Below, in pieces: positions 1 through 9,439 of a stretch of DNA of 64,000 nt. The stretch's first letter is position 1, and each line of letters begins with the position of its first letter. Made by a program: the position numbers and the translations under genes. The DNA is from Intestinicryptomonas porci. Its GTDB lineage: Bacteria > Verrucomicrobiota > Verrucomicrobiia > Opitutales > Intestinicryptomonadaceae. The stretch spans positions 128,266-192,265 of the forward strand of contig NZ_JALBUT010000005.1 of assembly GCF_033971905.1 (NCBI RefSeq), written 5' to 3'. The notes beneath the pieces were generated by a model that was not told where the DNA came from, made no database searches, and was given only the letters and a program-made list of their open reading frames with translations.

Positions 1-2
1 GC

Positions 3-938
3 CGCTGTTTCGGGCTTAGGGCTGCTCTTGCGAGCGCGTTTGTCGAAAACGAAATCGGCTATTTGCTTGAAGACTTCATCTTGCAGGGCGGCGTTGACAT
101 GAAATACGTCAAGTGGTTTGAAAGCGACGGCGTAGGCAAAAACGTGCGCAATCCATTGAACTTCACCGAGCGCGGCTTCGGCGTGCGCGGTGCGGTGGGC
201 TGTTCCGACCGCGGCAATTCCGCATGCTCTAAATTAAAGGCGGGCGACTTCGATTGGGAAAAAATCTTCGGCGAAGACGGCGTAAGATGGCTCCATACGG
301 GCGGGATTTTTGCGGCTCTTTCCGAAACAGCCCCCGAAGTCGTTATTGAAGCCATGAAAGCCGCGCGCAAACACGGCACCGTGATTTCATACGACTTGAA
401 TTACCGCCCGTCGCTTTGGAAGAGCGTCGGCGGGCACGCAAAGGCTCAGGAAGTCAACAAGGAAATCGCAAAATACGTCGATGTCATGATTGGCAACGAA
501 GAGGACTTCACCGCATGCTTGGGCTTTGAAGTTGAAGGCTTGGGCGCGGACGTATCGAACGTTCAGGTTGAGTCCTTCAAAAAAATGATAGGGCAGGTCG
601 TGAAAGCCTATCCGAATTTCAAGGCTATCGGCACAACCTTGCGCGAAGTAAAGAGCGCGACCGTAAACGATTGGAGCGCAATCTGCTGGCATGGCGGCGA
701 ATTTTTTGAATCTAAAAAACGCCCCGGACTTGAAATCTTCGACAGGGTAGGCGGCGGCGACAGCTTCGCTTCGGGCTTCATTTACGGGCTTATGGAGCTT
801 GGCGACCCGCAAATGGCGGTCGATTTCGGCGCGGCGCACGGAGCCTTGGCAATGACTACCCCCGGCGACACATCGTCAGCCCGCCTCGCGGAAGTCAAGA
901 AACTCGCAAGCGGCGGTTCGGCGCGCGTGCAAAGATAA
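3..938 (+). CDS. kdgK: 2-dehydro-3-deoxygluconate kinase (PfkB family), 5' part missing
   Basis: Sugar kinase of the PfkB/ribokinase family whose reading frame is open to the left window edge, so its N-terminus lies outside. The C-terminal PfkB signature is visible near position 750 as GGGDSFASGF, containing the catalytic-base Asp; a preceding DLNYRP segment is also typical of the fold. The start of the eda aldolase gene 14 bp downstream points to phosphorylation of 2-keto-3-deoxygluconate to KDPG, the penultimate step of hexuronate breakdown. That substrate is inferred from context; a fructokinase-like specificity cannot be excluded from sequence alone. Apparent internal starts such as the TTG at 63 are not the real start. 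Confidence 0.82.
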   Translation, partial: RCFGLRAALASAFVENEIGYLLEDFILQGGVDMKYVKWFESDGVGKNVRNPLNFTERGFGVRGAVGCSDRGNSACSKLKAGDFDWEKIFGEDGVRWLHTGGIFAALSETAPEVVIEAMKAARKHGTVISYDLNYRPSLWKSVGGHAKAQEVNKEIAKYVDVMIGNEEDFTACLGFEVEGLGADVSNVQVESFKKMIGQVVKAYPNFKAIGTTLREVKSATVNDWSAICWHGGEFFESKKRPGLEIFDRVGGGDSFASGFIYGLMELGDPQMAVDFGAAHGALAMTTPGDTSSARLAEVKKLASGGSARVQR

Positions 939-952
939 TTTGAAAGGCAGTT

Positions 953-1588
953 ATGGCAAATATTCGCAAAATTATTGAAGAAAAGAAAATCATCGCGGTT
1001 TTGACAATCGACAACGCAAAAGACGCAGTGCCTGTCGCAAATGCGCTGAAAGCGGGCGGCGTTACGGCAATCGAACTTACCCTGCGCACCCCTGCTGCAT
1101 TGGAGGCAATCCGCAGAATACGCGGGGAAGTCGAAGGCGTGACCGTCGCGGCGGGAACGGTTTTGAAGCCCGAACAGGTAAAGCAAGTGGTTGAAGCAGG
1201 CGCAGACTTCGCTGTGTCGCCGGGCATCAATCCGCGCGTAGTTAAGGCGGCGCAAGATGCGGGACTGTTCTTCGGACCCGGCATTATGACGCCTTCGGAA
1301 ATCGAAATGGCATTGGAGTTGGATTGCACTCTCCTTAAATTCTTCCCCGCAGGGACAACGGGCGGCTTGAAACACCTAAACGCAATGGCGGCTCCCTATA
1401 AACACTTGGGCGTAAAATTCATACCGCTTGGCGGCATTACCTGCGCAAACGTAAAGGAAATCCTTTCCGACAAACTGATAGCAGGCGTGGGCGGCTCTTG
1501 GCTTGCAAAGCCCGACGTCATCAACAGCGGCAACTTCGCCGAAATCGAACGTCTCGCCCGCGAAGTAACAGAAGTCATCAAAGGTTGA
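953..1588 (+). CDS. eda: KDPG/KHG aldolase
   Basis: Class I aldolase (211 aa) cleaving 2-keto-3-deoxy-6-phosphogluconate to pyruvate and glyceraldehyde-3-phosphate. The Schiff-base lysine is K129 in LLKFFPA, and the catalytic glutamate is E41 in AIELTLRT; the phosphate-binding GGIT segment lies near the C-terminus. Length is normal for the family. It is preceded by GAAAGG as ribosome-binding site and follows the sugar kinase gene by 14 bp, so the two form a cytoplasmic kinase-aldolase pair completing hexuronate or KDG catabolism. A strong intrinsic terminator follows at 1610. Confidence 0.95.
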   Translation: MANIRKIIEEKKIIAVLTIDNAKDAVPVANALKAGGVTAIELTLRTPAALEAIRRIRGEVEGVTVAAGTVLKPEQVKQVVEAGADFAVSPGINPRVVKAAQDAGLFFGPGIMTPSEIEMALELDCTLLKFFPAGTTGGLKHLNAMAAPYKHLGVKFIPLGGITCANVKEILSDKLIAGVGGSWLAKPDVINSGNFAEIERLAREVTEVIKG

Positions 1589-1609
1589 ATTCTGCCTTTT
1601 AAAACTTTT

Positions 1610-1641
1610 AATGCGCACCTAAACAGTGCGCATTTTTTTTG
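1610..1641 (+). terminator. Rho-independent terminator after eda
   Basis: Perfect 8-bp stem ATGCGCAC/GTGCGCAT with a 7-nt loop followed by a run of eight T residues. It ends the kdgK-eda transcript. Confidence 0.9.
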
Positions 1642-1727
1642 TGCGATTTGTTTTCTTTTACTTGATAAATTAGCATCAAACTTTGACTTTATCCAAAGAG
1701 TAAAACATTATGCAGTCATAAAATATT

Positions 1728-2476
1728 TTATAACTCCAATTTATCTTTTAGATAATTTATGATTTTTAAATCTTCTTCTTTTGTGCGAGATTTAAAAAAA
1801 TGATTATCTTGGTTGGTGTGTATGTCTTGTGCGACCTCCAAAAGCGTTTTTCCAAACATATCTTTTACGAACAAATTTGGGGAATAATTTTCAACTACAT
1901 ATTTCAGAGTGTCGAAATTTCCAAAACTGACAATATTGTGTAATAAAGTATTGTCTTCATCTGGAAGATTTACATCTGCTCCATATTTTTCAACCATTAA
2001 CTTAATAGCATCGAGATTATTATATGCATGTGGCAATAATGATTCTTCAAAACGATCTCCTTTATGGACATCAATCCCGTTAGAAAGCAAGTAATCTAAA
2101 ATATGCGTATGTCCAAAATAAATTGCTGCCATCGCAGGATTATACGAACAATCCCAATCGTTAACATCAAATGCGGTCCAAGTTTGTGGATATATTTTAC
2201 AAGCTCTAAATTCCCACTCTTGCATGCTTCGATAAAGAAATGCCATTCAGGATAAAGAGATGGTTCTACGCCACAATCTTCTATTAGAAACTTTACTATC
2301 ATCAAAGAGCCTGCTTTTGATGCATCCATTAAAACATTTCTATCGTTTAAATAGTCTCCATAGAAAGCGTTAAAATCTGCACCTAATGCAATGACATGTT
2401 TTACACCTTCAAAATTTGCAGATTGTGCATATTCAAATAGTTTTTTAGTATAATACTCTTCGTCTTTTATTTGCAT
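1728..2476 (-). pseudogene. Ankyrin-repeat protein, frameshifted
   Basis: Two overlapping minus-strand frames make up one ankyrin-repeat protein of about 248 aa. The N-terminal frame (start 2476) carries repeats through ELVKYIHKLG and then loses sense. The other frame resumes with FDVNDWD and continues through repeats such as TLLHNIVSFGNFDTLKYVV to the stop at 1728. The switch maps to roughly 2172-2178, where a single-base indel restores one frame. No signal peptide or enzymatic domain is seen. The gene and its flanks are clearly more AT-rich than the neighbours, which hints at transfer. It may be a decayed gene, a phase-variable gene or a sequencing error; no long homopolymer sits at the junction. 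Confidence 0.75.
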
Positions 2477-2602
2477 TTTGCGCCAAATGATTTTGTTACA
2501 AGTTTATTTGTTTGATAAACATATTGTTGTTTTTTTTATTTTTTGCAATCGCGATGTTTTTTGTTTTACAGGGCGGGGGGAGGCTTGTAGGGTTTGTTTC
2601 TT

Positions 2603-3550
2603 ATGAGCGAGGTATTGCGCAGGCTGGTTGAAATGTCGCCGATGTCGGTTGGCGAATACGTGGATTTTTGTCTTTTCGATTCCGTTTTCGGGTATTACAG
2701 GAAGGACAGGTGTCGTGTTGGCAGACGCGGCGATTTTTACACGGCGTCGTCTTTAAATCCGAAGCTATTTTCCGATCTTTTAAAAGAAGCGTTTTTTAAT
2801 GTCGCAAAATCGAATTTTCCCGATTTTGAAATTGGCGATTTCAAATTTTGCGAAATAGGCGCGGAGCCTGAGCTTAATTTGTTTGAAAATTCAAAGGTGC
2901 TAAGGATTGGCGAGCCTCTTGATTTGTGCGGCAATTTGTTTGTTTTTTCAAACGAGCTTTTGGATGCCCGACCGTTTGACAAGTTTTGTTTTACAGGCGG
3001 TGAAGTTTTAAAGCAGTATTGCAGGTTTCAAGAAAGCGGCAAGGTTGAGATTTTTTACGAAAAAGCATCGGATTTTGAGGCGGAGTATTTGCGCGGGTAT
3101 TTTGGGGATTTGGACGGCGGATTTACATTGGACTTTTCTTTTGACGCGCTGGATTTGCTTAAAAAAATATGCCGCCAAAGTTGGAGGGGCGTCTTGATTT
3201 TTGCCGACTACTTCCGCACTGTTGAAGAGCTTTTAAGTTTTGAGTGTGGCACTGCGCGGAGTTATTTCAAGCACGCCGCAACTTCCGACATATTTTCAAA
3301 CTCTTGCGAATGCGACATAACGTTCAGCCCTGCCGTGGAGCCGTTTTTGGATATTTTAAAAGCCGAGGGATTTAGCTTTGCGGAGTGCGCTGCGCAGGGG
3401 AGTTTTTTCATGAAAAATTCTCAAAATGAAATCAGGCGCGTGGTTGAAACTGCGGGCGTGTTTTCACCTGAAAAGCGCGCCCTTGCGGAGTTTTTGACAC
3501 CTCCGCACATGGGCGAGTCTTTCAAGGTTTTATGCGGCGCGAGGTTTTAA
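2603..3550 (+). CDS. SAM-dependent methyltransferase, MidA/NDUFAF7-like (COG1565)
   Basis: Class I methyltransferase of about 315 aa in the MidA/NDUFAF7 family. Family hallmarks are visible: an early MSVGEYVDFCLFD segment, GDFYTAS, and FSNELLDARPFD (the conserved NELLDA-P motif). In mitochondria the relative methylates an arginine of a complex I subunit; bacterial substrates are largely unknown. The ATG at 2603 is preferred because an AGGG motif sits about 10 bp upstream; a TTG at 2594, nearer the GGGGGGAGG stretch, would add three residues. The SAM-binding motif I is less glycine-rich than usual (CEIGAEPE), so activity is likely but not certain. It converges with the helicase gene on the opposite strand, overlapping it by 4 bases. 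Confidence 0.8.
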   Translation: MSEVLRRLVEMSPMSVGEYVDFCLFDSVFGYYRKDRCRVGRRGDFYTASSLNPKLFSDLLKEAFFNVAKSNFPDFEIGDFKFCEIGAEPELNLFENSKVLRIGEPLDLCGNLFVFSNELLDARPFDKFCFTGGEVLKQYCRFQESGKVEIFYEKASDFEAEYLRGYFGDLDGGFTLDFSFDALDLLKKICRQSWRGVLIFADYFRTVEELLSFECGTARSYFKHAATSDIFSNSCECDITFSPAVEPFLDILKAEGFSFAECAAQGSFFMKNSQNEIRRVVETAGVFSPEKRALAEFLTPPHMGESFKVLCGARF

Positions 3551-6500
3551 GAAACTTTTACCAACTTCGCGTTGCGGGCTGACAGGATTTTAAGCCCGAT
3601 TTTTTCAAGGGGAATGCCCGAAGATTTTGAGAGGGCGAGTGCGTAGCGTTTCAGTTGCGCGGAGTGTCTTGAAATCAATTCGCTTTCGCTTGCGTCGTCG
3701 GTTTTAAAATCTATTATTTCGGCTCTCGTTCGGTTTTCAAAGAAGTTCACCCTGTCAATTCTTCCGCATTCCGTATCGTTTCCGTTTAAAATGCAGTAGG
3801 GGAGTTCCGCGCAAAAATCTTCGCACTCGAAAATCTTTTTGATTTCCGCATTTTCAAGGGATTTTTTGACTAATTCAAGCGCGTCTTTAAAATTTTCGGG
3901 GCAATCCAGATACTGATTTTTTGCGGCAAGGGCGGCCTCTTCAAGGCTCTTTTTGCCGTTTAGATTTTCAAAAATCGAGTGCGCGGCAAGCCCTGTCAAG
4001 TTTGCGGAGTTTCGGTTTAGAAAGTCGAATTCAAATTCGATTTGCCCGTATTTGGTTTCGTATTCTTCTTTCGGGGTTTCCGATTTTTCGATTTCTGAAA
4101 GATTTTCCTTTTGGGGGAAATCTTCAATCCAGGCTTCGTCGCTCAAATCGGTTTTCAAGCCGCGCAAGTCTTTCCCTTTTTCGTAAATGCCGAAATATTT
4201 TGCCAGAAAATGTTCAAAATTTCCGTTCCCTTCGCTTTTGGTTTCAGTTTTGTTTTTGTTTAAAATTATATGGATTGCTCGTTTTGCCCTCGTCAGAGCG
4301 ACGTAGAATTTGCAGAGCTTTTCAAAATTTTCGCGCTCTTTGAATTCGTCGGAAGCCTCTTTTAAGTTCTCGTCAAATTCGCATATGTTTTTCGACGGCA
4401 TATATACGACGTCGCCGTTGTTTCGGCTTTTTACGTTTGAAGAGCGGTTGCCTTGGGTATTGCCGAGTTCGGGAAGGATTACGATGTCGAAGTCAAGCCC
4501 CTTTGACTTGTGTATGCTCATGACCTGTATTGTATCGGACGCCGCGCCTTCGCGTATTTTGTATTTTTGAATGTAGTCGATAAAGTCGTCTGCGTCGCGG
4601 TTTTGCTCTTCGTCGAAATTCTTGCAAGCTTCCATGAATTGGCTTATTCTGTTTTTTGTGAAGCCGTCGAAATCCTTTAAGTTTTCCGAGAGGATTTTTG
4701 CAATAGGCTCAAACGCTTTTTCAAAACCCAAAGACGATATTTTTTTAGTTAGCTCTTCGTCCCAGTTTTCGTTTTGCAAAACTGCGCTTAGGGGAGACAT
4801 TAAAACATAGTTTTTTGCAAAGCTGTCTTGCGGGTGAACGGAGAGCTTCAAGAGCGCGAGCATTGCGGGAATTGCAAGGTTGTCTTGGGCTATGTATATG
4901 TCAAGCTCGCTTGCGACCCTTATGTTCGATTTTTCCCCGTCTTTTTCTGCGGCGACTTTTGCGCGGATTGCCTCTATTATTTGCAGGGCTTTCTTGTTTG
5001 TCTGCACCAGCACCGCGCATGTCAGATTTCTCGCGGAGGGATTTTTTTCCTTTATGTAGTTGTAAACGGCGTTTCCGAGCGCGTCTTCCTCTTCGCTTTT
5101 TTCAAGAACTTCGACGGAAACTTCGCCTTTTTGCTTCCGGTTTTTTTCCGCGCAGTCGTGGTCTTCCCAAATCTTCGACCAGGCATTCTCGGCATTTTCG
5201 CCGAAATATGTTTTCATCATTGGGCGGTTAGAGAAGACTTTGTTTACGAAATCTATCACGGCGGGGCACGAGCGGTAGGAAGTTTTCATTTGTTCATTGT
5301 CTTCCATGTGGCTTTTGTAATGCTCGTAAATTTCTCCGAAAAGCTTCATGTCGCCGCCGCGCCAGCCGTAAATAGACTGCTTTATGTCTCCTACGAAGTA
5401 GAAGGATTTTTCGGGGTCTTGTATGGCTTCGTCTATTATGTCTTTAAAGACTTCCCACTGCAGGCGCGAGGTGTCTTGAAACTCGTCGAAAAGCCAGTGT
5501 TTTGTGCTTGAATCGAACCTGTATTCCGCGAATTTGCGCTCTACGGGGTTTGGGCTTTTGGCGATTGAAATTGTCATGTCGTTAAAGCTTAGAAGCCCCT
5601 GCTTGCGCACGGTTTTGTCGTAGATTTTTTCGTATGCGGAAACTATTTTGTAAATTGCGGACGCCGCCTTTTGCGAGGCGTCGGTTTGCGAATATAAAAG
5701 GCGTTTTATGTTTTGGTCGATAAGCGGATATTCGTCTTCGTCGATGTTTCCCGTCCCCCTTGCCGAACTTGTTTTACGGAAGTATTCCGCCATTTCGGAC
5801 GTAAGTTTTCCGAGGTTATAAACGCGGTCGAAATCGGAATTTTTAAAAAATGTCAGGATGGAATTCTTTTTCTTTGCGCCTTTTTCTGAAAAGATTTTTT
5901 CAAGAAGCTCGGTGCATTCCCTGTATTTGTCCGAATTCCACTCGATAAGCGGAGTTTTCGGAATTATGGACATCCAGCGATTTTTGTCGGGTTGCAAAAG
6001 ATATAAAAAATGGGCTTCGTCTATAAAGTTGCCAACGGTTGAGACAATCATTTTTTTGTCTTTTCCAAAGCTCGCCTCTTTGATTGCCTGCGCAAATTCC
6101 GCAATGGTGGAGCTGTCGCCTGCAAACTGCCTCAAAGTCTCAAAAAGAGCTTTTTCTTTCGCCTTGCCCTCTGAAAACTCGTCGAGTATTTCCACACTTT
6201 CGTTTATTCCGAGTTCGGAAGTGAAGAGCTTTAAAAATTTGGACGTGAACGAGTCGATTGTCGAGAAGTTCAGGTTTTGCAGCGATTTTGCGAACTTTTC
6301 CAAAATGATGGCAAAGTTCTCTTTTTTCAGCTCTCCGATTTCGGCGATTTTATTGATGTCTTTTGAGAGGCTGTTTGCGTACGCGTCGTTTTGGGCGGCT
6401 TCGGCAAGCTTTTGCATTGTTTTGCCGAAAAATTCCCCCGCGGCTTTTCGCGTGAATGTGAGGGCGCAAATTTCCTTTGGCTTTGCGCCGCCCGCGACAA

Positions 6501-6588
6501 GCGCGATTATGCGGTTTGTGAGGTTGTATGTCTTTCCGGACCCCGCGCTTGCGAGCGTTCGTTCGTTGTTGAAAATTATCTTATTCAT
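3547..6588 (-). CDS. UvrD/Rep-family helicase-nuclease, AddA/RecB-like
   Basis: SF1 DNA helicase of 1013 aa with a C-terminal PD-(D/E)XK nuclease, like AddA or RecB. The Walker A is ASAGSGKT at residues 13-20, Walker B is DEFQDT at 368-373, motif III is VGDIKQSIYGWRGG at about 399-412, and motif IV contains SYRS at 437. Motif V (MSIHKSKGLDFD) and motif VI (FYVALTRAK) follow. Near the C-terminus GRIDRV and IIDFKTDD form the nuclease core. It would process double-strand breaks to load RecA. The start overlaps the end of the upstream nuclease gene by 8 bases, so the two are translationally coupled. No recD or Chi-recognition partner is nearby. Confidence 0.9.
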   Translation of the reverse strand: MNKIIFNNERTLASAGSGKTYNLTNRIIALVAGGAKPKEICALTFTRKAAGEFFGKTMQKLAEAAQNDAYANSLSKDINKIAEIGELKKENFAIILEKFAKSLQNLNFSTIDSFTSKFLKLFTSELGINESVEILDEFSEGKAKEKALFETLRQFAGDSSTIAEFAQAIKEASFGKDKKMIVSTVGNFIDEAHFLYLLQPDKNRWMSIIPKTPLIEWNSDKYRECTELLEKIFSEKGAKKKNSILTFFKNSDFDRVYNLGKLTSEMAEYFRKTSSARGTGNIDEDEYPLIDQNIKRLLYSQTDASQKAASAIYKIVSAYEKIYDKTVRKQGLLSFNDMTISIAKSPNPVERKFAEYRFDSSTKHWLFDEFQDTSRLQWEVFKDIIDEAIQDPEKSFYFVGDIKQSIYGWRGGDMKLFGEIYEHYKSHMEDNEQMKTSYRSCPAVIDFVNKVFSNRPMMKTYFGENAENAWSKIWEDHDCAEKNRKQKGEVSVEVLEKSEEEDALGNAVYNYIKEKNPSARNLTCAVLVQTNKKALQIIEAIRAKVAAEKDGEKSNIRVASELDIYIAQDNLAIPAMLALLKLSVHPQDSFAKNYVLMSPLSAVLQNENWDEELTKKISSLGFEKAFEPIAKILSENLKDFDGFTKNRISQFMEACKNFDEEQNRDADDFIDYIQKYKIREGAASDTIQVMSIHKSKGLDFDIVILPELGNTQGNRSSNVKSRNNGDVVYMPSKNICEFDENLKEASDEFKERENFEKLCKFYVALTRAKRAIHIILNKNKTETKSEGNGNFEHFLAKYFGIYEKGKDLRGLKTDLSDEAWIEDFPQKENLSEIEKSETPKEEYETKYGQIEFEFDFLNRNSANLTGLAAHSIFENLNGKKSLEEAALAAKNQYLDCPENFKDALELVKKSLENAEIKKIFECEDFCAELPYCILNGNDTECGRIDRVNFFENRTRAEIIDFKTDDASESELISRHSAQLKRYALALSKSSGIPLEKIGLKILSARNAKLVKVS

Positions 6589-9316
6589 TGGTACTTTGTT
6601 TTATTTGCGATAGGTCCAGAAATTTTCCGAGGTTTTTTGACGCGAAGCCGAAATATTCGGGATAGTCTGATTCAAGCGGGCTTTTTTCGCTTGGCTCGAA
6701 TTTATAGTCCAAAATGTTTTGGGCGATTTCTTCCGCTTTTTTCTTTGCGCTTTCTTCCGCTTCGGGGGAATTTTTGTAATGTTCGATGCGCGTTTCTTCA
6801 GCGGATTTTGTAATCAAAAAGTACGCGGCTTCCACATTTTCCGAACCGAAGAATTTTTTTGCGGAGGCGATGTAAACCGGAAGCTGCAAGTCTTTCCAGA
6901 CAAACTCTCCGCCCTTTGACAAATAGTGGTTTTTTGTGGCAGTGTCTTTGGGTGCGGTGTCTATTGTCTTGTAGTCAATCAAAAGATATTTGTTTTCGCT
7001 TTCGTTGAAGTCGATGCGGTCGATTTTCGCCTTGATTTGGAAGTTCAAAACGGAAAGCTCCTTTATTTCTTTTTCGGCGCATATCGTGCGCCATCCGTTT
7101 TTCCTGTGGAGGGCCTCTGTTTTTGCCGCGGCGGAGAACTTCGACAAAATGAAGTATTTTTGAAGCTCTATCGGCGTCGGGCGGTTTTTGCCAAATCTTG
7201 ATTTAAAAATCGCGTCGATGTTTCTTTTTAAGATTGCGAATATGGCTTCTTCCGAGACGCTTTCGGCGTCTTCTTTTGCGAGAAGCTCCAATGCCCTGTG
7301 CGTGATTGTGCCGACGTCCATTGCGTCAAGCTCCGATTTCTTTTCGTCAACCGAATTTAACTTCAAGACGCGCTTTAAGTAAAAATCAAAAGGGCACGAG
7401 ATGTAGTATTTGAAATCCGTAGCGTTCAAGCAAGCGGGCAGGGGCGCAGGCGGAACTTTCATCTTCCACGAATATGAAAACGCCCGCGAATGCTTGTCGC
7501 TTTCGGCGTCTTGGAAGAGGTGCTTTGCCCGCGCGGCAAGGTCCGATTTCGGCGTTTGCAAAAGAAGCCGCGATGGGCGCAGCGGCTCGCCGTCAAAGTC
7601 TGTTTGCGGAGCGTATATTTTTACGGCGGATTTTTCTCTCGAAGATAAAATTGTATGCAGGAAATAGGAGTCTCGCGCATGCCTTGCGTTTGCGGCGCGG
7701 ATTCCCAAAAATTCGCGCAGGGAGTTTGGCATAAATGCGTCAGATGAAATGTTTTCTGGAACTTGCCCGTCGTTAAAGTCGGCTATCAAGAGGTTTGGCT
7801 CTGTTGTCCAAAATATTTCAAGCCAGTTTTTCATTTGAATTTCATCAAGCGCGCGGATTTTTCCGAAAGTTTTTTTGTCGGCGGCGTTTAAAAGAATTTC
7901 TATTGTTTCCGCCAAACTGGTTTTTCCGAAAACTTCTTCCGCCGCCTTTATTTGGCAAAGAATGCCGAATATGCTTTCGGCTTCCTCTTTTATGTTCGGG
8001 TCGAAAGTCTTGGTTTTAGAGAAGAGGTTTTGAAGAATTTGCGCAATTTTTTCCGAATTTAATTCGGCATTCGGCTCCAAAACGGAGTTTATCGCGTTAA
8101 AGAGCGAAAGGGCATTGTTGTCGCCTTTTTCTTTCGCAAAATCCATTGCCGTTTTGAGGTCTAAGGAAAAATTTTCAAATTTGTATTTGTCGATGATTTC
8201 AAAAATCTTTTTAGCGCATAAATTGGTTTTATGTTTTAGGAAAGACAGCATCGCGTCCTTTTGGACAATCGTTTTCAGGGAATCGAAACCGCAATCGGTG
8301 AAGTAGAGCCTGAGCGTTTTCAGAAAATCGAAAATTTCCCCGTTTGAAAGCTTTTCGCCTTCGGGGGAAAAAGACTTTATGTTTTTAGAGGCGAGGGCGC
8401 GGGCTATTGCTGATGAGCTTGAGCCCTCTTCGCAGGCGATGGCGCATGTTTGGGGTGCTTTGCTTCCGAATTTTGCGGCGTCTTCCGCCACGTTTTGCGC
8501 CTGAATCAGGCGCGTTTGGGGCACGGAAACATCGCCGTTTGAAATGTCGAAAATCTTGTCTTTCCAGTAATTGGTTTCTGGGATTCCGAAGGCGTCGAAA
8601 TGCTTTGAAAGAGCTTCGTTTGCAATGATTAGCGAAAATATTTCAGCTCCTTTTTCTTCAAATTTTTTTAAGGAGGCAAATAAAATTTTCGGGGCGTCGG
8701 CAATTCCGACAAGAAAAATCTTTTTTGGGTTTCCCATCGGGTTTTCCAATGCTTCCAAGAGGGCGTCTGCGGGGTCTTTTTTTGAAATTTTTGAAAGCGA
8801 CAAGGCGTAGATGCCGTCAAATTTTTCGATTTCTTTCCATCTGTCGGATTCTATGTTCGCGCTTTCCGAAATTTTTTTCGCCGCGTCTTTTATTGAAAGC
8901 CCCGCATGAGCGCACTGCGTCTTTATTTCCAGAAATTTCTTGAAGAAGTTTTTGGGGGAAGATGGTATGCCGCTTGGAAAAAGCGCGGGCAAATCGCCGT
9001 CCGAAAATTGTGAAATTGTGAAATTCAGCGCAAAACGCCTTTCTGTTTCGCTTGCGGACGGTATGTGCCGCGAAAGCCTGCAAAAAAACGCTTCGAGAGT
9101 AAGAATTTCAAGCCCAGCGATTCCGCCGCCGAATTTCTGCATGGATAAATTTGCAAGCTCGCGCGACAGGGCGTTCGCGCAGCTTTTGGTGGGAGCCAAA
9201 ACCATCGCGCCCGAAAATATGAAATTACTGCGCGACGGATTCAGTATTTCAAAAATCTCTTTTGCGGCAGTTTTTGTGCTGTTTAAATTCGGTTCAATGA
9301 AAATTCTAATAGGCAT
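6581..9316 (-). CDS. PD-(D/E)XK nuclease family protein, AddB-like partner
   Basis: Large protein (911 aa) forming the second subunit of an AddAB-type break-processing nuclease. The N-terminal half looks like a degenerate helicase fold; the segment VLAPTKSCANAL occupies the Walker A place but lacks the GxGKT core. The C-terminal nuclease is recognisable from CPFDFYLKRVLKL followed by DRIDF and LLIDYKT. Classical Gram-positive AddB holds an iron-sulfur cluster on four cysteines around this domain; only single cysteines are visible here, so the cluster is probably absent. It is the first gene of the pair, with a divergent methyltransferase gene 123 bp upstream. Confidence 0.82.
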   Translation of the reverse strand: MPIRIFIEPNLNSTKTAAKEIFEILNPSRSNFIFSGAMVLAPTKSCANALSRELANLSMQKFGGGIAGLEILTLEAFFCRLSRHIPSASETERRFALNFTISQFSDGDLPALFPSGIPSSPKNFFKKFLEIKTQCAHAGLSIKDAAKKISESANIESDRWKEIEKFDGIYALSLSKISKKDPADALLEALENPMGNPKKIFLVGIADAPKILFASLKKFEEKGAEIFSLIIANEALSKHFDAFGIPETNYWKDKIFDISNGDVSVPQTRLIQAQNVAEDAAKFGSKAPQTCAIACEEGSSSSAIARALASKNIKSFSPEGEKLSNGEIFDFLKTLRLYFTDCGFDSLKTIVQKDAMLSFLKHKTNLCAKKIFEIIDKYKFENFSLDLKTAMDFAKEKGDNNALSLFNAINSVLEPNAELNSEKIAQILQNLFSKTKTFDPNIKEEAESIFGILCQIKAAEEVFGKTSLAETIEILLNAADKKTFGKIRALDEIQMKNWLEIFWTTEPNLLIADFNDGQVPENISSDAFMPNSLREFLGIRAANARHARDSYFLHTILSSREKSAVKIYAPQTDFDGEPLRPSRLLLQTPKSDLAARAKHLFQDAESDKHSRAFSYSWKMKVPPAPLPACLNATDFKYYISCPFDFYLKRVLKLNSVDEKKSELDAMDVGTITHRALELLAKEDAESVSEEAIFAILKRNIDAIFKSRFGKNRPTPIELQKYFILSKFSAAAKTEALHRKNGWRTICAEKEIKELSVLNFQIKAKIDRIDFNESENKYLLIDYKTIDTAPKDTATKNHYLSKGGEFVWKDLQLPVYIASAKKFFGSENVEAAYFLITKSAEETRIEHYKNSPEAEESAKKKAEEIAQNILDYKFEPSEKSPLESDYPEYFGFASKNLGKFLDLSQIKQSTNE

Positions 9317-9439
9317 ATGTTTTTATATACTTCGGATTTCAAAAAATATCACGCCAATTTTAAAAAAAAATGAAAGGGCGTTTGTTTTTGCCATTTTCTT
9401 GTTGCCATCGAGTCGGGTTTTAAATTTGTTTGTCGGTAA

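Noticed and set aside
5858..6613. 251-aa plus-strand frame inside the AddA-like gene, and similar long frames opposite other large genes
   Set aside because: They are antisense shadows of well-supported coding regions, without recognisable domains.
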